64,000 nucleotides of DNA from Candidatus Proelusimicrobium volucris. GTDB lineage: Bacteria; Elusimicrobiota; Elusimicrobia; Elusimicrobiales; Elusimicrobiaceae. A program made the position numbers and the translations under genes. This document shows, one piece after another, positions 15,435 through 24,657 of the stretch; positions within the stretch are counted from its first letter, which is position 1, and the number at the start of each line of letters is the position of its first letter. The DNA lies in assembly GCA_944324665.1 (NCBI GenBank), contig CALUXD010000001.1, forward strand, positions 372,001 to 436,000, given 5' to 3'. The notes below the pieces were generated by a model. It was given only the letters and a program-made list of their open reading frames with translations, was not told the origin of the DNA and made no database searches.

Positions 15435-18017
15435 ATGCTTACCTATATAGTTGATAAAATAATCGGAACAAAAAGTGAAAGACAGTTAAAGAAATACCAA
15501 CCTGCGGTAGAAAAGATAAATGCGCTGGAGAAGGATTTTTCCTCTTTGAGTGACGAGGCTTTAAAAGCCAAGACTGAAGAATTTAAACAAAGGCTTAACA
15601 AAGGCGCAACTTTAAACGATATTTTGCCAGAAGCCTTCGCCGCGGTAAGAGAAGCGGCGAAAAGGGTGTTGGGTTTAAGGCATTATGACGTACAGCTTTT
15701 GGGCGGTATGGTCTTGCACGACGGCAAAATAGCGGAGATGAGAACGGGTGAAGGAAAGACTTTGGTAGCCACTTTGCCTTCCTACCTCAACGCTTTGACG
15801 GGCAAAGGCGTTCACGTGGTTACGGTAAACGACTATTTGGCCAAGCGCGACAGGCAGTGGATGGGCCCTATACATGAATTTTTGGGTTTGACGGTGGGTT
15901 ATATCAGCCACGATATGGATAATGCCGAAAGGCGGGAAATGTACTTAAAAGACATAACCTACGTAACTAACAACGAACTCGGCTTTGACTATCTGCGCGA
16001 CAATATGGTGGTGCGCGCGGGCGACAGAGTGCAAAGGAAATTAAACTATTGTATAGTCGACGAGGTGGACTCCATCTTGATAGACGAGGCCAGAACTCCT
16101 TTGATAATATCCGGCCCTTCGGACCAAAAGACGGACAAGTACTATATAGTAAACCGCATGATACCCTCTCTCAAAATCCGCAAGATAACGGAAAAGGACG
16201 AAGTAAACGCCAAATACGCGGGAGAGGATTTATCCAAAGGCTATGACGCTTTAATCGACGAAAAGAACCACACCGTAACCTTAACTGACGAAGGCGTGGC
16301 CAAGGCCGAAAAAATGCTCGGCGTACCCAATTTGTATAATGACGTGGAATCGGAATGGGTGCACCATATCAATCAGGCTTTGCGCGCGCATCACTTGTAC
16401 GAGAAGGACGTCCACTACGTAATAAAAGACGGGGAAGTCATCATTGTAGATGAATTTACCGGCAGGCTGATGCCGGGGCGCCGCTGGTCGGACGGTTTGC
16501 ACCAGGCGGTGGAGGCCAAAGAACATCTGCCGATAAAGGAAGAGAACCAAACTTTGGCCACGATAACTTTCCAGAACTTCTTTAAGCTGTACAACAAGCT
16601 TTCGGGCATGACTGGTACGGCGATGACGGAAGCCAATGAGTTTTGGACGATTTACAAACTGGACGTGGTGGAAATACCTTCCAATAAGCCTTGTCTGAGG
16701 AAAGACGACCCCGATATAATCTATAAGACCGAGCGCGAGAAATTTAACGCCGTTATTGACGACGTCGAACAGCTTTGGCGCAAGGGTATGCCTGTATTGG
16801 TGGGCACCAGGTCGATAGAAAAATCTGAAAAACTTTCCGAACTTTTAAGAAAGCGCGGCATACCGCATAAGGTATTAAACGCGAAATATCACGAGATGGA
16901 AGCGCAGATAATCAGCCAGGCGGGGCGCAAGGGTGCCGTAACAATAGCCACTAATATGGCGGGGCGCGGAACGGACATCGTTTTGGGCGGCAATCCGTGC
17001 GATAAGGCCGAACAGGAATACGTGGCCGAACACGGCGGCCTTACGGTAATAGGCACCGAACGCCACGAAAGCAGACGTATAGACAATCAGCTGCGCGGAC
17101 GCTGCGCAAGGCAGGGCGATAAAGGATCAAGCAGGTTTTACGTCGCGCTGGACGATGAGCTTATGCGCCTGTTCGGCAGCGAGAGAATCGCCTCGGTAAT
17201 GACCACGCTGGGTATGAAAGAGGGCGAGAGCATAAAATCGCGCATAATATCCAAGCAGATAGAAGGCGCGCAAAGGCGCGTGGAAGGACACAACTTCGAT
17301 ATAAGAAAGCACCTTTTGGATTACGATAAGGTAATGAACCAGCAGAGGACTGCGGTATATAATCTTAGGAACGCCATTTTGGACGGCGCGAACTTTACCG
17401 AACGCATCAATCAGATGATAGAGGAAACTGCGGAAGAAATTTTTTATAAATTTTATAATCGCCACCATCCCAGACAGAGCGATTTCGCCAGTTTAAACGC
17501 CGTACTGAAAAGGCATTTTACTCTTGAGGAAAGCTATACGGCGGAAAACACCGCCGGCAGAAGCGACAAAGAGCTGCTAAACGAGATAATAGAGAAGATA
17601 AAAGCGATATATACCCAAAGGGCGAACTATTTTCTGGAGCAGGGCATTTTATTTGACGAGATAGAAAGAATGCTTCTTTTGCAGCTTCTCGACCAAAGCT
17701 GGAAACAGCATTTATACGAGTTGGACCAAATCCAAAAGAGCGTGGGGCTTAGGGCTTACGGGCAGAAGGATCCGCTGATAGAATATCAGAAGGAATCCTT
17801 CAATCTGTATCAGAATATGATGACGCGCGTAAGAGATATGTTTGTAGATTATATCTTCCGTTTGCAATTGCCCCCGCAAAGACGCCAGCCGATAGTAAAG
17901 AAAACGGCGGAAACCGAAAAAGGAGAAAACCCTTCGCAGGAGCATCATAAAATCGGACGCAACGATTTATGCCCTTGCGGCAGCGGCAAAAAATACAAAA
18001 AATGTTGCGGAAGATAA
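15435..18017 (+). CDS. secA: Preprotein translocase ATPase SecA
   Basis: 860 aa motor of the Sec export pathway. Walker A in MRTGEGKTLVATLP (near residue 100), DEAD-like VDEVDSILIDEARTPLIISG (near 205), the preprotein cross-linking domain after it, NBD2 with TNMAGRGTDIVLGG (near 505) and DNQLRGRCARQGD, helical scaffold, and the C-terminal zinc motif [14 protein letters not shown] that binds SecB or ribosomes. GAGGA Shine-Dalgarno before the ATG. It starts a plus-strand run secA-lnt-prfB-hemW-cofE-like in which every junction overlaps or abuts. Confidence 0.97.
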   Translation: MLTYIVDKIIGTKSERQLKKYQPAVEKINALEKDFSSLSDEALKAKTEEFKQRLNKGATLNDILPEAFAAVREAAKRVLGLRHYDVQLLGGMVLHDGKIAEMRTGEGKTLVATLPSYLNALTGKGVHVVTVNDYLAKRDRQWMGPIHEFLGLTVGYISHDMDNAERREMYLKDITYVTNNELGFDYLRDNMVVRAGDRVQRKLNYCIVDEVDSILIDEARTPLIISGPSDQKTDKYYIVNRMIPSLKIRKITEKDEVNAKYAGEDLSKGYDALIDEKNHTVTLTDEGVAKAEKMLGVPNLYNDVESEWVHHINQALRAHHLYEKDVHYVIKDGEVIIVDEFTGRLMPGRRWSDGLHQAVEAKEHLPIKEENQTLATITFQNFFKLYNKLSGMTGTAMTEANEFWTIYKLDVVEIPSNKPCLRKDDPDIIYKTEREKFNAVIDDVEQLWRKGMPVLVGTRSIEKSEKLSELLRKRGIPHKVLNAKYHEMEAQIISQAGRKGAVTIATNMAGRGTDIVLGGNPCDKAEQEYVAEHGGLTVIGTERHESRRIDNQLRGRCARQGDKGSSRFYVALDDELMRLFGSERIASVMTTLGMKEGESIKSRIISKQIEGAQRRVEGHNFDIRKHLLDYDKVMNQQRTAVYNLRNAILDGANFTERINQMIEETAEEIFYKFYNRHHPRQSDFASLNAVLKRHFTLEESYTAENTAGRSDKELLNEIIEKIKAIYTQRANYFLEQGILFDEIERMLLLQLLDQSWKQHLYELDQIQKSVGLRAYGQKDPLIEYQKESFNLYQNMMTRVRDMFVDYIFRLQLPPQRRQPIVKKTAETEKGENPSQEHHKIGRNDLCPCGSGKKYKKCCGR

Positions 18018-19972
18018 ATATTGATTTTATAAAAGATAAAGTTAACGCCTTACGCGATAAGGCCAATAATTTATTAAAAGGCAAAAAGGCCGATAATAAA
18101 CCTGCCGGCAAAACCGTTCAGGCGCCTGCGGCGCCAAAGCCTCAAAAAGCTAATTCGAGCGGGAAACCTGCCAATACGGTGGCCGGCCTTATACCGGAGA
18201 ACGATATTTACGCTTCGGCTGGGCAAAACAATCCTTCCTTAAAGATAAAGGAAGAGGATTTGTTTATGGGCAGCAGCCGCGATTTCTTAAAGCCGATTTC
18301 CGAGGAAGATGTCCAAGACATTACTTTAAAGCCTTTGGGGGAGGACCTTCCTAAGGTAAAGAAGTTTAAGAGGAAGATCCTATTCTCGCAAATCATAAGC
18401 GATTTGTTTAGCGGATTGGTGGTGGCGGTCTGCGCGATAGCCTGCGCTTTGCTGCTGGCCGAAAGTTATATAACCAAACCCGCGCCGGCCTACGCATGGC
18501 TGGCGTTTATCCCGTTTGCGATAGCGATATTCAATATAAGGAGCGCGATATTCAGCCTTATAGTGGGTTGGCTTACCGGCGGGATATTTTATTTTGTCAT
18601 ACTGCACTGGATATCTGGCACGGTTTTTGAGGGTTTGGGCAATAACGGCATAGCGACGCTGAGCCTTGCGGCTTTGTCTTCGGTATTGGCGATACAATTC
18701 GCATTGTTTTCCATAGGTTCTTATTATCTTAAAAGGACGCCGCTTCTTTGGCCCTTGGCAAGCGCTTGCTTGTGGGTTGGATTGGAAATACTTCATCAGC
18801 TGATAGCGTTAAAGTTTATGGCGTTTCCGTGGTTCGTTTTGGGATACACGCAGTTTAACTTTCTGTATCTGATTCAGATAAGCTCCTACGCCGGCGTTTA
18901 CGGCGTAAGTTTTGTGGTGATATTTACTTCTCTCGTGGCGGGTTACTTATTCTTGAGGATAAACCGCGCGGTCAAAATCTTCTATTTCATATTGGCATTT
19001 TGTATTCTTCTGCTTACTTTAAGCTTTGGCCATAAAGTAATAAAGGAACAGCTTAATTATATGCAGTCTTCCCCCAACAATTTGCGCATAGCTTTAATGC
19101 AGCCTTATACGCATAAGCTGTTTATTTCCGGCTATGAGGAAGATGTCGTCTATACGATAGCGGGGCAGATGGAAGCGTTAAAAGGCAAGAAGGCCGAACT
19201 GGTTATATGGCCGGAAAGTTCTTTGCCTGGCGATTTGCTCGACAGCGAGTATATGGACTATATCAAGGAACAGAGCAAAGAACTTAAAGTTTGGCAGATA
19301 TTCGGCGGGACGGAAGTAGTGGGGGAAGAACAATATGTCGCGGCGGTGCTTGTCAGCGAAGAGGGAATAAACGATGATTATAAAAAGACTCAGCTGGTTC
19401 CTTTCGGGGAGTTTTTGCCGTTCCAAGGCCTCTTGGGCGGGTTCTACGAAGCCAATGGGATAACTTCTCTTACAGGTACTTTCAGTGCGGGCAAGGAGCC
19501 GGGTAAGATTTTCAGTATAATGTCGAATGTGCCGGGCAAGAATAAGAAGGCGGAATATCAGTTCGGCACGGAAATTTGTTTTGAATCGATATTCCCCTCG
19601 ATATACAGGGCACAGGCTTTAAGCGGGGCGGACTTTTTTGTAAACATATCCAATGACGGGTGGTTTTTGGTAAGCGCGGCGCCCTATCAACATTTGCGTG
19701 CGAATGTGTTTAGGGCCGTGGAGAACCGCAGGCCTTTATTGCGTTCTACCAATACGGGTATTTCCGCTTGGATAGACAGTTTGGGCAAAATAAGGTTTGA
19801 AACGGGCTTGGACAAACAGGAAAGTTCTGTTTTCAACTTCGTTTTCAAAGACAGAGATACAAAGACTTTCTATACCACGCACGGCGATTTATTCGCTTAT
19901 ATCTGTCTGGCTTTGGCTGTGCCTTTGGTAATCTTCAGTATGGTATTTTTGAGCGTAAGAAATGAGTATTGA
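18002..19972 (+). CDS. lnt: Apolipoprotein N-acyltransferase with long N-terminal extension
   Basis: Adds the third acyl chain to lipoproteins at the inner membrane. The carbon-nitrogen hydrolase domain keeps the catalytic triad: Glu in [10 protein letters not shown], Lys in [14 protein letters not shown], Cys in [20 protein letters not shown] is also present. About eight hydrophobic segments surround it. The product (656 aa from this ATG) is well above the usual ~500 aa because of a ~130-residue hydrophilic Lys/Ala/Pro-rich N-terminus before the first membrane helix. An in-frame ATG at 17969 lies deeper inside secA; 18002 was chosen because it overlaps the secA end by only 16 bp. No Shine-Dalgarno. 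Confidence 0.88.
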   Translation: MLRKINIDFIKDKVNALRDKANNLLKGKKADNKPAGKTVQAPAAPKPQKANSSGKPANTVAGLIPENDIYASAGQNNPSLKIKEEDLFMGSSRDFLKPISEEDVQDITLKPLGEDLPKVKKFKRKILFSQIISDLFSGLVVAVCAIACALLLAESYITKPAPAYAWLAFIPFAIAIFNIRSAIFSLIVGWLTGGIFYFVILHWISGTVFEGLGNNGIATLSLAALSSVLAIQFALFSIGSYYLKRTPLLWPLASACLWVGLEILHQLIALKFMAFPWFVLGYTQFNFLYLIQISSYAGVYGVSFVVIFTSLVAGYLFLRINRAVKIFYFILAFCILLLTLSFGHKVIKEQLNYMQSSPNNLRIALMQPYTHKLFISGYEEDVVYTIAGQMEALKGKKAELVIWPESSLPGDLLDSEYMDYIKEQSKELKVWQIFGGTEVVGEEQYVAAVLVSEEGINDDYKKTQLVPFGEFLPFQGLLGGFYEANGITSLTGTFSAGKEPGKIFSIMSNVPGKNKKAEYQFGTEICFESIFPSIYRAQALSGADFFVNISNDGWFLVSAAPYQHLRANVFRAVENRRPLLRSTNTGISAWIDSLGKIRFETGLDKQESSVFNFVFKDRDTKTFYTTHGDLFAYICLALAVPLVIFSMVFLSVRNEY

Positions 19973-21071
19973 AATAAAAGATTTGCATCAGCTTACGGGC
20001 GATATATCTCAAAGGTTGGATAAACTCTTTGAGATACAGCACATATCCTCTAAACAGGATTTGCTTAAGGAGAAAGAAGCGCTTAGCGCCGCGCCCGATT
20101 TTTGGCAGGACGCGGATAAAGCCAAAGCGGTATCAAAGGAAATCGACTCTTTAAAAACCGATATAGAAACTTACAAAGCTATGCGAGGCTCTTTGGAGGA
20201 CGCGCAGACTTTGATTTCTTTGGCGGAGGAGATGTCGGACGAAACCGAACTGGAAAATGCCGCTTCCGCCTTAAATAAGCTGGACGAAACTTTAAAATCG
20301 GTCGAGTTTAAAACCAAGCTTTCGCGGCCGGAAGACAAACTTAACGCCATAGTAAGCATACACGCCGGCGCCGGCGGAACGGAATCGTGCGATTGGGCGG
20401 ATATGCTTTTAAGAATGTATACCCGCTGGGCCGAACAGCATAACTTTAAAGTACACATTACCGATATTTTACCCGGCGAAGAAGCGGGCGTAAAGAACGT
20501 TACTTTGTTTATAGAAGGCCCTTACGCCTACGGTTTTTTAAAGAGCGAAAATGGCGTACACAGGCTTGTAAGAATATCCCCCTTTGATGCCAACAGCCGC
20601 AGGCATACTTCTTTCGCTTCATTGGATATTTTGCCCGATATTGAAGACGAAATCAACATAGAAATATCCGATAAGGATATAGAAGTTACCACCTGCCGAA
20701 GCGGAGGCGCGGGCGGGCAAAACGTAAACAAAGTGGAAACGGCGGTGCGCATTTTGCATAAACCGACGGGCATAGTGGTGGCGTGCCAGGTGGAGCGCTC
20801 CCAACTGCAGAACAAGACCCGCGCGATGAAGATGTTAAAGGCCAAACTATACGAAATGGAACTGGACAAAAAACGCTCCGAGATGGAACGCCATTACAGC
20901 GAAAAGGGCGATATAGCATGGGGACATCAAATCCGCTCTTATGTTTTTATGCCTTACCAAATGGTAAAAGACTTGCGGACGGGCTATGAAACCTCCAACA
21001 TACAAGGCGTGATGGACGGCGATTTGGACCCGTTTATGCAGGCCTATCTTGATTATAAAGCCGGTGCTTAA
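19962..21071 (+). CDS. prfB: Peptide chain release factor 2
   Basis: 369 aa. Terminates translation at UGA/UAA. The codon-recognition tripeptide SPF ([15 protein letters not shown]) identifies RF2, and [16 protein letters not shown] carries the GGQ peptidyl-hydrolysis loop. The frame is continuous from the ATG, so there is no programmed +1 frameshift of the E. coli type. It overlaps lnt by 11 bp and hemW by 1 bp (TAATG). Confidence 0.96.
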   Translation: MSIEIKDLHQLTGDISQRLDKLFEIQHISSKQDLLKEKEALSAAPDFWQDADKAKAVSKEIDSLKTDIETYKAMRGSLEDAQTLISLAEEMSDETELENAASALNKLDETLKSVEFKTKLSRPEDKLNAIVSIHAGAGGTESCDWADMLLRMYTRWAEQHNFKVHITDILPGEEAGVKNVTLFIEGPYAYGFLKSENGVHRLVRISPFDANSRRHTSFASLDILPDIEDEINIEISDKDIEVTTCRSGGAGGQNVNKVETAVRILHKPTGIVVACQVERSQLQNKTRAMKMLKAKLYEMELDKKRSEMERHYSEKGDIAWGHQIRSYVFMPYQMVKDLRTGYETSNIQGVMDGDLDPFMQAYLDYKAGA

Positions 21072-22153
21072 TGGCGGGGCTTTACATACACATTCCCTTT
21101 TGCGTGAGCAAATGTTTTTATTGCGATTTCGTATCGTACGGCGGCAAGCTCGCGCTTGCAAAAGAGTATCTTAAAGCGGTAAAGAAAGAGGCTTCTTTTT
21201 ATGATACTCTTTGCCCGCGGACGATTTATATCGGCGGCGGAACGCCGAGCTTCTTGCCCGCCGAGGAGATGGAGTCCCTTCTTAAATTCATTAACGAAGA
21301 ATACAGCGAAGGCTTTAAGGAATTTACCTTTGAATGTAATCCCGAAAGCGTAAACGAGGAAAAACTTGCCCTCCTTAAAAATTACGGAGTAAACAGAATC
21401 AGTTTGGGGCTTCAGAGTTTTAACGACGGAGAGCTAAAGCTGATAGGGCGCGCTCATCGTGCGGCGGATTTTTTAAAAGCGTATGAGGCGGCGTCAAAAT
21501 ATTTCGATAATATAAATGTAGATCTTATGGCCGCCCTGCCTTCTCAAACCGAGGATAGCTTCCTAAGGAGCCTCAAAAAACTTATCGCTTTAAAACCCAA
21601 ACATATCTCTCTTTATGGCCTTCAGATCGAGGAAGGAACCCCCCTTTATGAACAGGGATATTCTTACGAGGAAGATTTTTACGTCCGTCTTTTGGAGCTC
21701 GGTTATAAAGAACTTGCGGCCAACGGATTTAAGCAGTATGAAATTTCCAATTACGCGCGCGAAGGCTTTGAAAGTATCCACAATACCAACTATTGGTTTA
21801 ACGGGGAATATCTGGGCCTTGGCGCGGCGGCGAGCGGATATTTAAAGGGAGTGCGTTATCAAAATCTTTGCGGGATAGAGGAATATATCAAAAGCGTAAA
21901 CGAAGGCCGCCGCCCCGTTTTGTCGGAAGAGGAACTTAAAGGCAAAGCGAAAATCGGGGAAGAAATTTTATTGCGCTTTAGGTATCTTAAAGGTTTTAAA
22001 CCCTGCGCCCAAATGTTAAAATATTTTGGCGGCGAATTTGAAACTCTAAAAGAAGAGGGGCTGATAGAAGCCGACGGCGAATTGCTTAAATTATCGCGGC
22101 GCGGAAAATATCTGGCCAATGAAGTATTCCGCCGCTTCGTGGAGCCTTTTTAA
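21071..22153 (+). CDS. hemW: Radical SAM heme chaperone HemW-like protein
   Basis: 360 aa, the short coproporphyrinogen-oxidase-like form of the family. [4Fe-4S]/SAM motif CVSKCFYCDF near residue 11, then YIGGGTPSFL, ECNPES and ISLGLQSFND. HemW proteins bind heme and insert it into respiratory enzymes; they lack true HemN activity. The C-terminal HemN_C region (about 300-355) is present. Overlaps prfB by one base and is followed with no gap by the CofE-like gene. Confidence 0.92.
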   Translation: MAGLYIHIPFCVSKCFYCDFVSYGGKLALAKEYLKAVKKEASFYDTLCPRTIYIGGGTPSFLPAEEMESLLKFINEEYSEGFKEFTFECNPESVNEEKLALLKNYGVNRISLGLQSFNDGELKLIGRAHRAADFLKAYEAASKYFDNINVDLMAALPSQTEDSFLRSLKKLIALKPKHISLYGLQIEEGTPLYEQGYSYEEDFYVRLLELGYKELAANGFKQYEISNYAREGFESIHNTNYWFNGEYLGLGAAASGYLKGVRYQNLCGIEEYIKSVNEGRRPVLSEEELKGKAKIGEEILLRFRYLKGFKPCAQMLKYFGGEFETLKEEGLIEADGELLKLSRRGKYLANEVFRRFVEPF

Positions 22154-22852
22154 ATGCAAATAAAAGCCTATAAAACGCGTTTGTTTAAGGAGGGAGAGGC
22201 TCTCCCCTTGTTTATAAAGGAACATCTGCCCGCCTTAAAAGAGGGCGTTGTAATAGTGGTATCTTCCAAGGTTGCTGGCCTTTGGGAAGGGCGTACGGCG
22301 CCTTTGTCACACAAAGAAGAAATAATAAAAAAAGAAAGCGACTTTTGTTTAAAGACAGCCCTTTGCCATTTTACAGTAAAGGATGGAATGGTAATGACGA
22401 ACGCCGGCGTAGACGAGAGCAATATAAAAGGGAAACTTTCTCTGCTCCCTAAGCGCCCTTACAAGACGGCGGAAGTTTTAAGGAAAGAACTAAAAAAGAT
22501 TTACGCTGTAAAGAAGCTGGGGGTTATTTTGACCGACAGTATGATACTGCCTTTGAGGGCTGGTGTAATATCGGCGGCAGTGGGCTATGCGGGCTTTAGG
22601 GGGGTAAAAGATTACCGCGGCAAAGACGATATATTCGGGCGGGAACTTAAAATGACGATGGTAAATATCGCCGACACTTTGGCGGCGGGCGCGGGGTTGC
22701 TGATGGGCGAAGGCAGGGAGAAGAAACCCTTTGCCGTCATAGAAGACGCGCCCGTAGTTTTTTGCGCCAAACAAAAAGAGGGCGAAATAAAATATCCCCT
22801 TAAAGATGATCTATACTATCCCTTTTTTGAGCCTTATCTAAAAAAGAAATAA
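22154..22852 (+). CDS. CofE-like (F420-0:gamma-glutamyl ligase family) protein
   Basis: 232 aa. Matches the CofE fold along its length: VVIVVSSKVAGLWEGRT (about 33-49), MTNAGVDESN (about 80-89), VILTDSMILPLRAGV (near 123-137), GFRGVKDYRGKDDIFGRELK (about 147-166) and ADTLAAGAGLLMGEG. CofE adds glutamates to coenzyme F420 in archaea and actinobacteria. No F420 biosynthesis or F420-dependent gene is in the window, so it may ligate glutamate or another amino acid to a different substrate. Starts one base after the hemW stop; converges on coaD with a 2-bp gap. Confidence 0.85.
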   Translation: MQIKAYKTRLFKEGEALPLFIKEHLPALKEGVVIVVSSKVAGLWEGRTAPLSHKEEIIKKESDFCLKTALCHFTVKDGMVMTNAGVDESNIKGKLSLLPKRPYKTAEVLRKELKKIYAVKKLGVILTDSMILPLRAGVISAAVGYAGFRGVKDYRGKDDIFGRELKMTMVNIADTLAAGAGLLMGEGREKKPFAVIEDAPVVFCAKQKEGEIKYPLKDDLYYPFFEPYLKKK

Positions 22853-22854
22853 AT

Positions 22855-23337
22855 CTATTTTTTGTAGATTTTGAGCAGTTCCTTTTCAACGTAAGGCGGC
22901 ACGCTGTTTTTAAGGCGCCCGCCGAAGGCATAAGCCTCGCGTACCATAGATGAGGTAAGATAGGTATACTTTGCGCTGGGCATAAGGAAAACGGTTTCCA
23001 TATCCGGGTTGAGTTCGCTGTTGGTGTTAGCGAGGATAAATTCGTATTCCAAATCGGTCAAAGCGCGTAGGCCGCGTATGGCCACTTTGGCTTTTTTTAT
23101 TCTCATATAGTCGGCAAGAAGGCCGTCGAAGCTATCGACCGTAACATTTTTAAATTGTTTCGTGCAGTGTTTAAGATGGTCAAGGCGCTGGCTTGCGGTG
23201 AAGATCGGTTTTTTGTTTTTGTTTATCAATACGGCGACGATGACTTTGTCGAATATCTCGGCGGCGCGGCGGATAATATCAAGATGTCCGTTTGTTACGG
23301 GATCGAAAGTTCCGGGGTATACGGCAATATTTTTCAT
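22855..23337 (-). CDS. coaD: Phosphopantetheine adenylyltransferase
   Basis: 160 aa, normal CoaD length; fourth step of coenzyme A synthesis. Nucleotidyltransferase motifs: YPGTFDPVTNGHLDII (T/HxGH, residues 7-22), AIRGLRALTDLEYE (near 90) and the ISSxxVRE-type TSSMVREAYAFGG (near 128). GAGGTG Shine-Dalgarno upstream. Divergent from dgt across 33 bp. Confidence 0.96.
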   Translation of the reverse strand: MKNIAVYPGTFDPVTNGHLDIIRRAAEIFDKVIVAVLINKNKKPIFTASQRLDHLKHCTKQFKNVTVDSFDGLLADYMRIKKAKVAIRGLRALTDLEYEFILANTNSELNPDMETVFLMPSAKYTYLTSSMVREAYAFGGRLKNSVPPYVEKELLKIYKK

Positions 23338-23356
23338 AAAACACCTCTCTAACTTT

Positions 23357-23364
23357 ATTATAAT
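23357..23364. promoter_or_regulatory. Overlapping divergent -10 boxes between coaD and dgt
   Basis: The palindromic ATTATAAT holds TATAAT on plus (23359-23364, 6 nt before the dgt ATG) and TATAAT on minus (23362-23357, 19 nt before coaD). The two polymerases would compete for the same site. Confidence 0.5.
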
Positions 23365-23370
23365 AATTCT

Positions 23371-24480
23371 ATGAACAAAAATCCCTTTTCAGATGAGATA
23401 TACTTAAAAAGAACCTATAAGGCCGAGCCGGACTTCCGCGGGGAATATTTTAGGGACCAAACAAAAATAATCCATTCCCAGCCGTTTAGAAGATTAAAAA
23501 GCAAGACGCAAGTCTTCGCCGCGCCGGATAATGATCATATCTGCACCCGCATAGAACACGTTTTGCACGTGGCGACCATAGCCGCTTCCATCTGCAAAGG
23601 CTTGAACAAGACAGGCAACTGGCAGCTTAACGAGGAGCTTGCCTATGCCATCGGCCTCGCGCACGATTTGGGGCATGCGCCGTTCGGGCATGAAGGCGAA
23701 AGAGCGATAGCCAAGAAAATAGCGCCCGCCAATTTTATGCACGAAGTTAACGGATACCGCGTGGTGGAACATCTCACCTGTTACGGTAAAGGGTTAAATC
23801 TCACCTATGCGGTAAAAGACGGGATTTTGTGCCACTGCGGGGAGGATTTTAACAATAATGCTTTAAAGCCAGGGGCCCAACCGAACGATTTGGAAGCGAT
23901 AAAAGACAGGAAACATCTCCCTTCCACCTATGAAGGCTGCGTAGTGCGCCTTTCCGATAAAATAGCGTATCTCGGCCGCGATATAGAAGACGCGGTGCGC
24001 GCGGGCATAATAACTTATAACGACGTGCCCGCCATAATCAAAAAGGAACTGGGCGAAAACAACGGCGAAATAATAAATACCCTCGTTTTGGATCTCACGA
24101 ATAATTCCGCAGACAAAGATTGTTTGGGGTTTTCGGACGAGAAATTCGCGATAATGGGCGAACTTAAAACTTTCAATTATAAGCATATTTACAATCATTC
24201 CTCGATAGCCAAACAAAAAGACGTTTTAACTTACGCCGTAGGCGAACTGTTCGACTATTATATGGAGCTGTTCGGGAGATATTCTTTGGGGCCTGGCTAC
24301 GAAAAAGAACAGAAAAAGGCCGCCAGAAGTTTTGGGCATTATATAGATTCCATGAGGGAGATATATAAAGGTGTCGATCCGAAAGTTATAATAACCGATT
24401 ATATAGCGGGTATGACGGATTCCTACGCGCAGGAGTGCATAAAGGAAGCGCTGGGCATAAATCTTAACTTTAACTTTTAG
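23371..24480 (+). CDS. dgt: dGTP triphosphohydrolase-like protein
   Basis: 369 aa HD-domain enzyme that removes triphosphate from deoxynucleotides. Metal ligands in TRIEHVLHVATIA (H) and LAHDLGHAPFGHEGE (HD, H), plus VRLSDKIAYLGRDIEDA with the distal Asp. The PFRRLKSKTQVF N-terminal stretch is typical. No Shine-Dalgarno; TATAAT lies 6 nt before the ATG, so the mRNA may be leaderless. Length and motifs fit the dGTPase-like bacterial group rather than the longer E. coli Dgt. Confidence 0.92.
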   Translation: MNKNPFSDEIYLKRTYKAEPDFRGEYFRDQTKIIHSQPFRRLKSKTQVFAAPDNDHICTRIEHVLHVATIAASICKGLNKTGNWQLNEELAYAIGLAHDLGHAPFGHEGERAIAKKIAPANFMHEVNGYRVVEHLTCYGKGLNLTYAVKDGILCHCGEDFNNNALKPGAQPNDLEAIKDRKHLPSTYEGCVVRLSDKIAYLGRDIEDAVRAGIITYNDVPAIIKKELGENNGEIINTLVLDLTNNSADKDCLGFSDEKFAIMGELKTFNYKHIYNHSSIAKQKDVLTYAVGELFDYYMELFGRYSLGPGYEKEQKKAARSFGHYIDSMREIYKGVDPKVIITDYIAGMTDSYAQECIKEALGINLNFNF

Positions 24481-24508
24481 TTTTCCGATATGTATTTTGC
24501 AAAATAAA

Positions 24509-24530
24509 AAGCCGCGCAAAAGCGCGGCTT
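24509..24530. terminator. Terminator between dgt and mutL
   Basis: AAGCCGCGC-AAAA-GCGCGGCTT. The minus-strand reading gives the better T-tract (TTTTTATTTTG), so it probably ends the mutS-mutL transcript, and more weakly dgt. Confidence 0.85.
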
Positions 24531-24657
24531 ACTTTTTACCGAAATCGCTCGAGTGGGAAAACTAAAAAATCAATCTAAGCGGAAAAGAAGATTTTAGTTT
24601 TGCCTTTTAACTCCGCAGCTGGCGGCGCAATTTTTGCAAACTCTAATAGCGTTCTTT

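Noticed and set aside
20024-20033. CTTTGA string near the start of prfB, like the E. coli RF2 frameshift site
   Set aside because: The main frame reads AAA CTC TTT GAG and is open from its own ATG. The frame that would read CTT TGA has a TAA just upstream (20021), so no programmed frameshift is possible.
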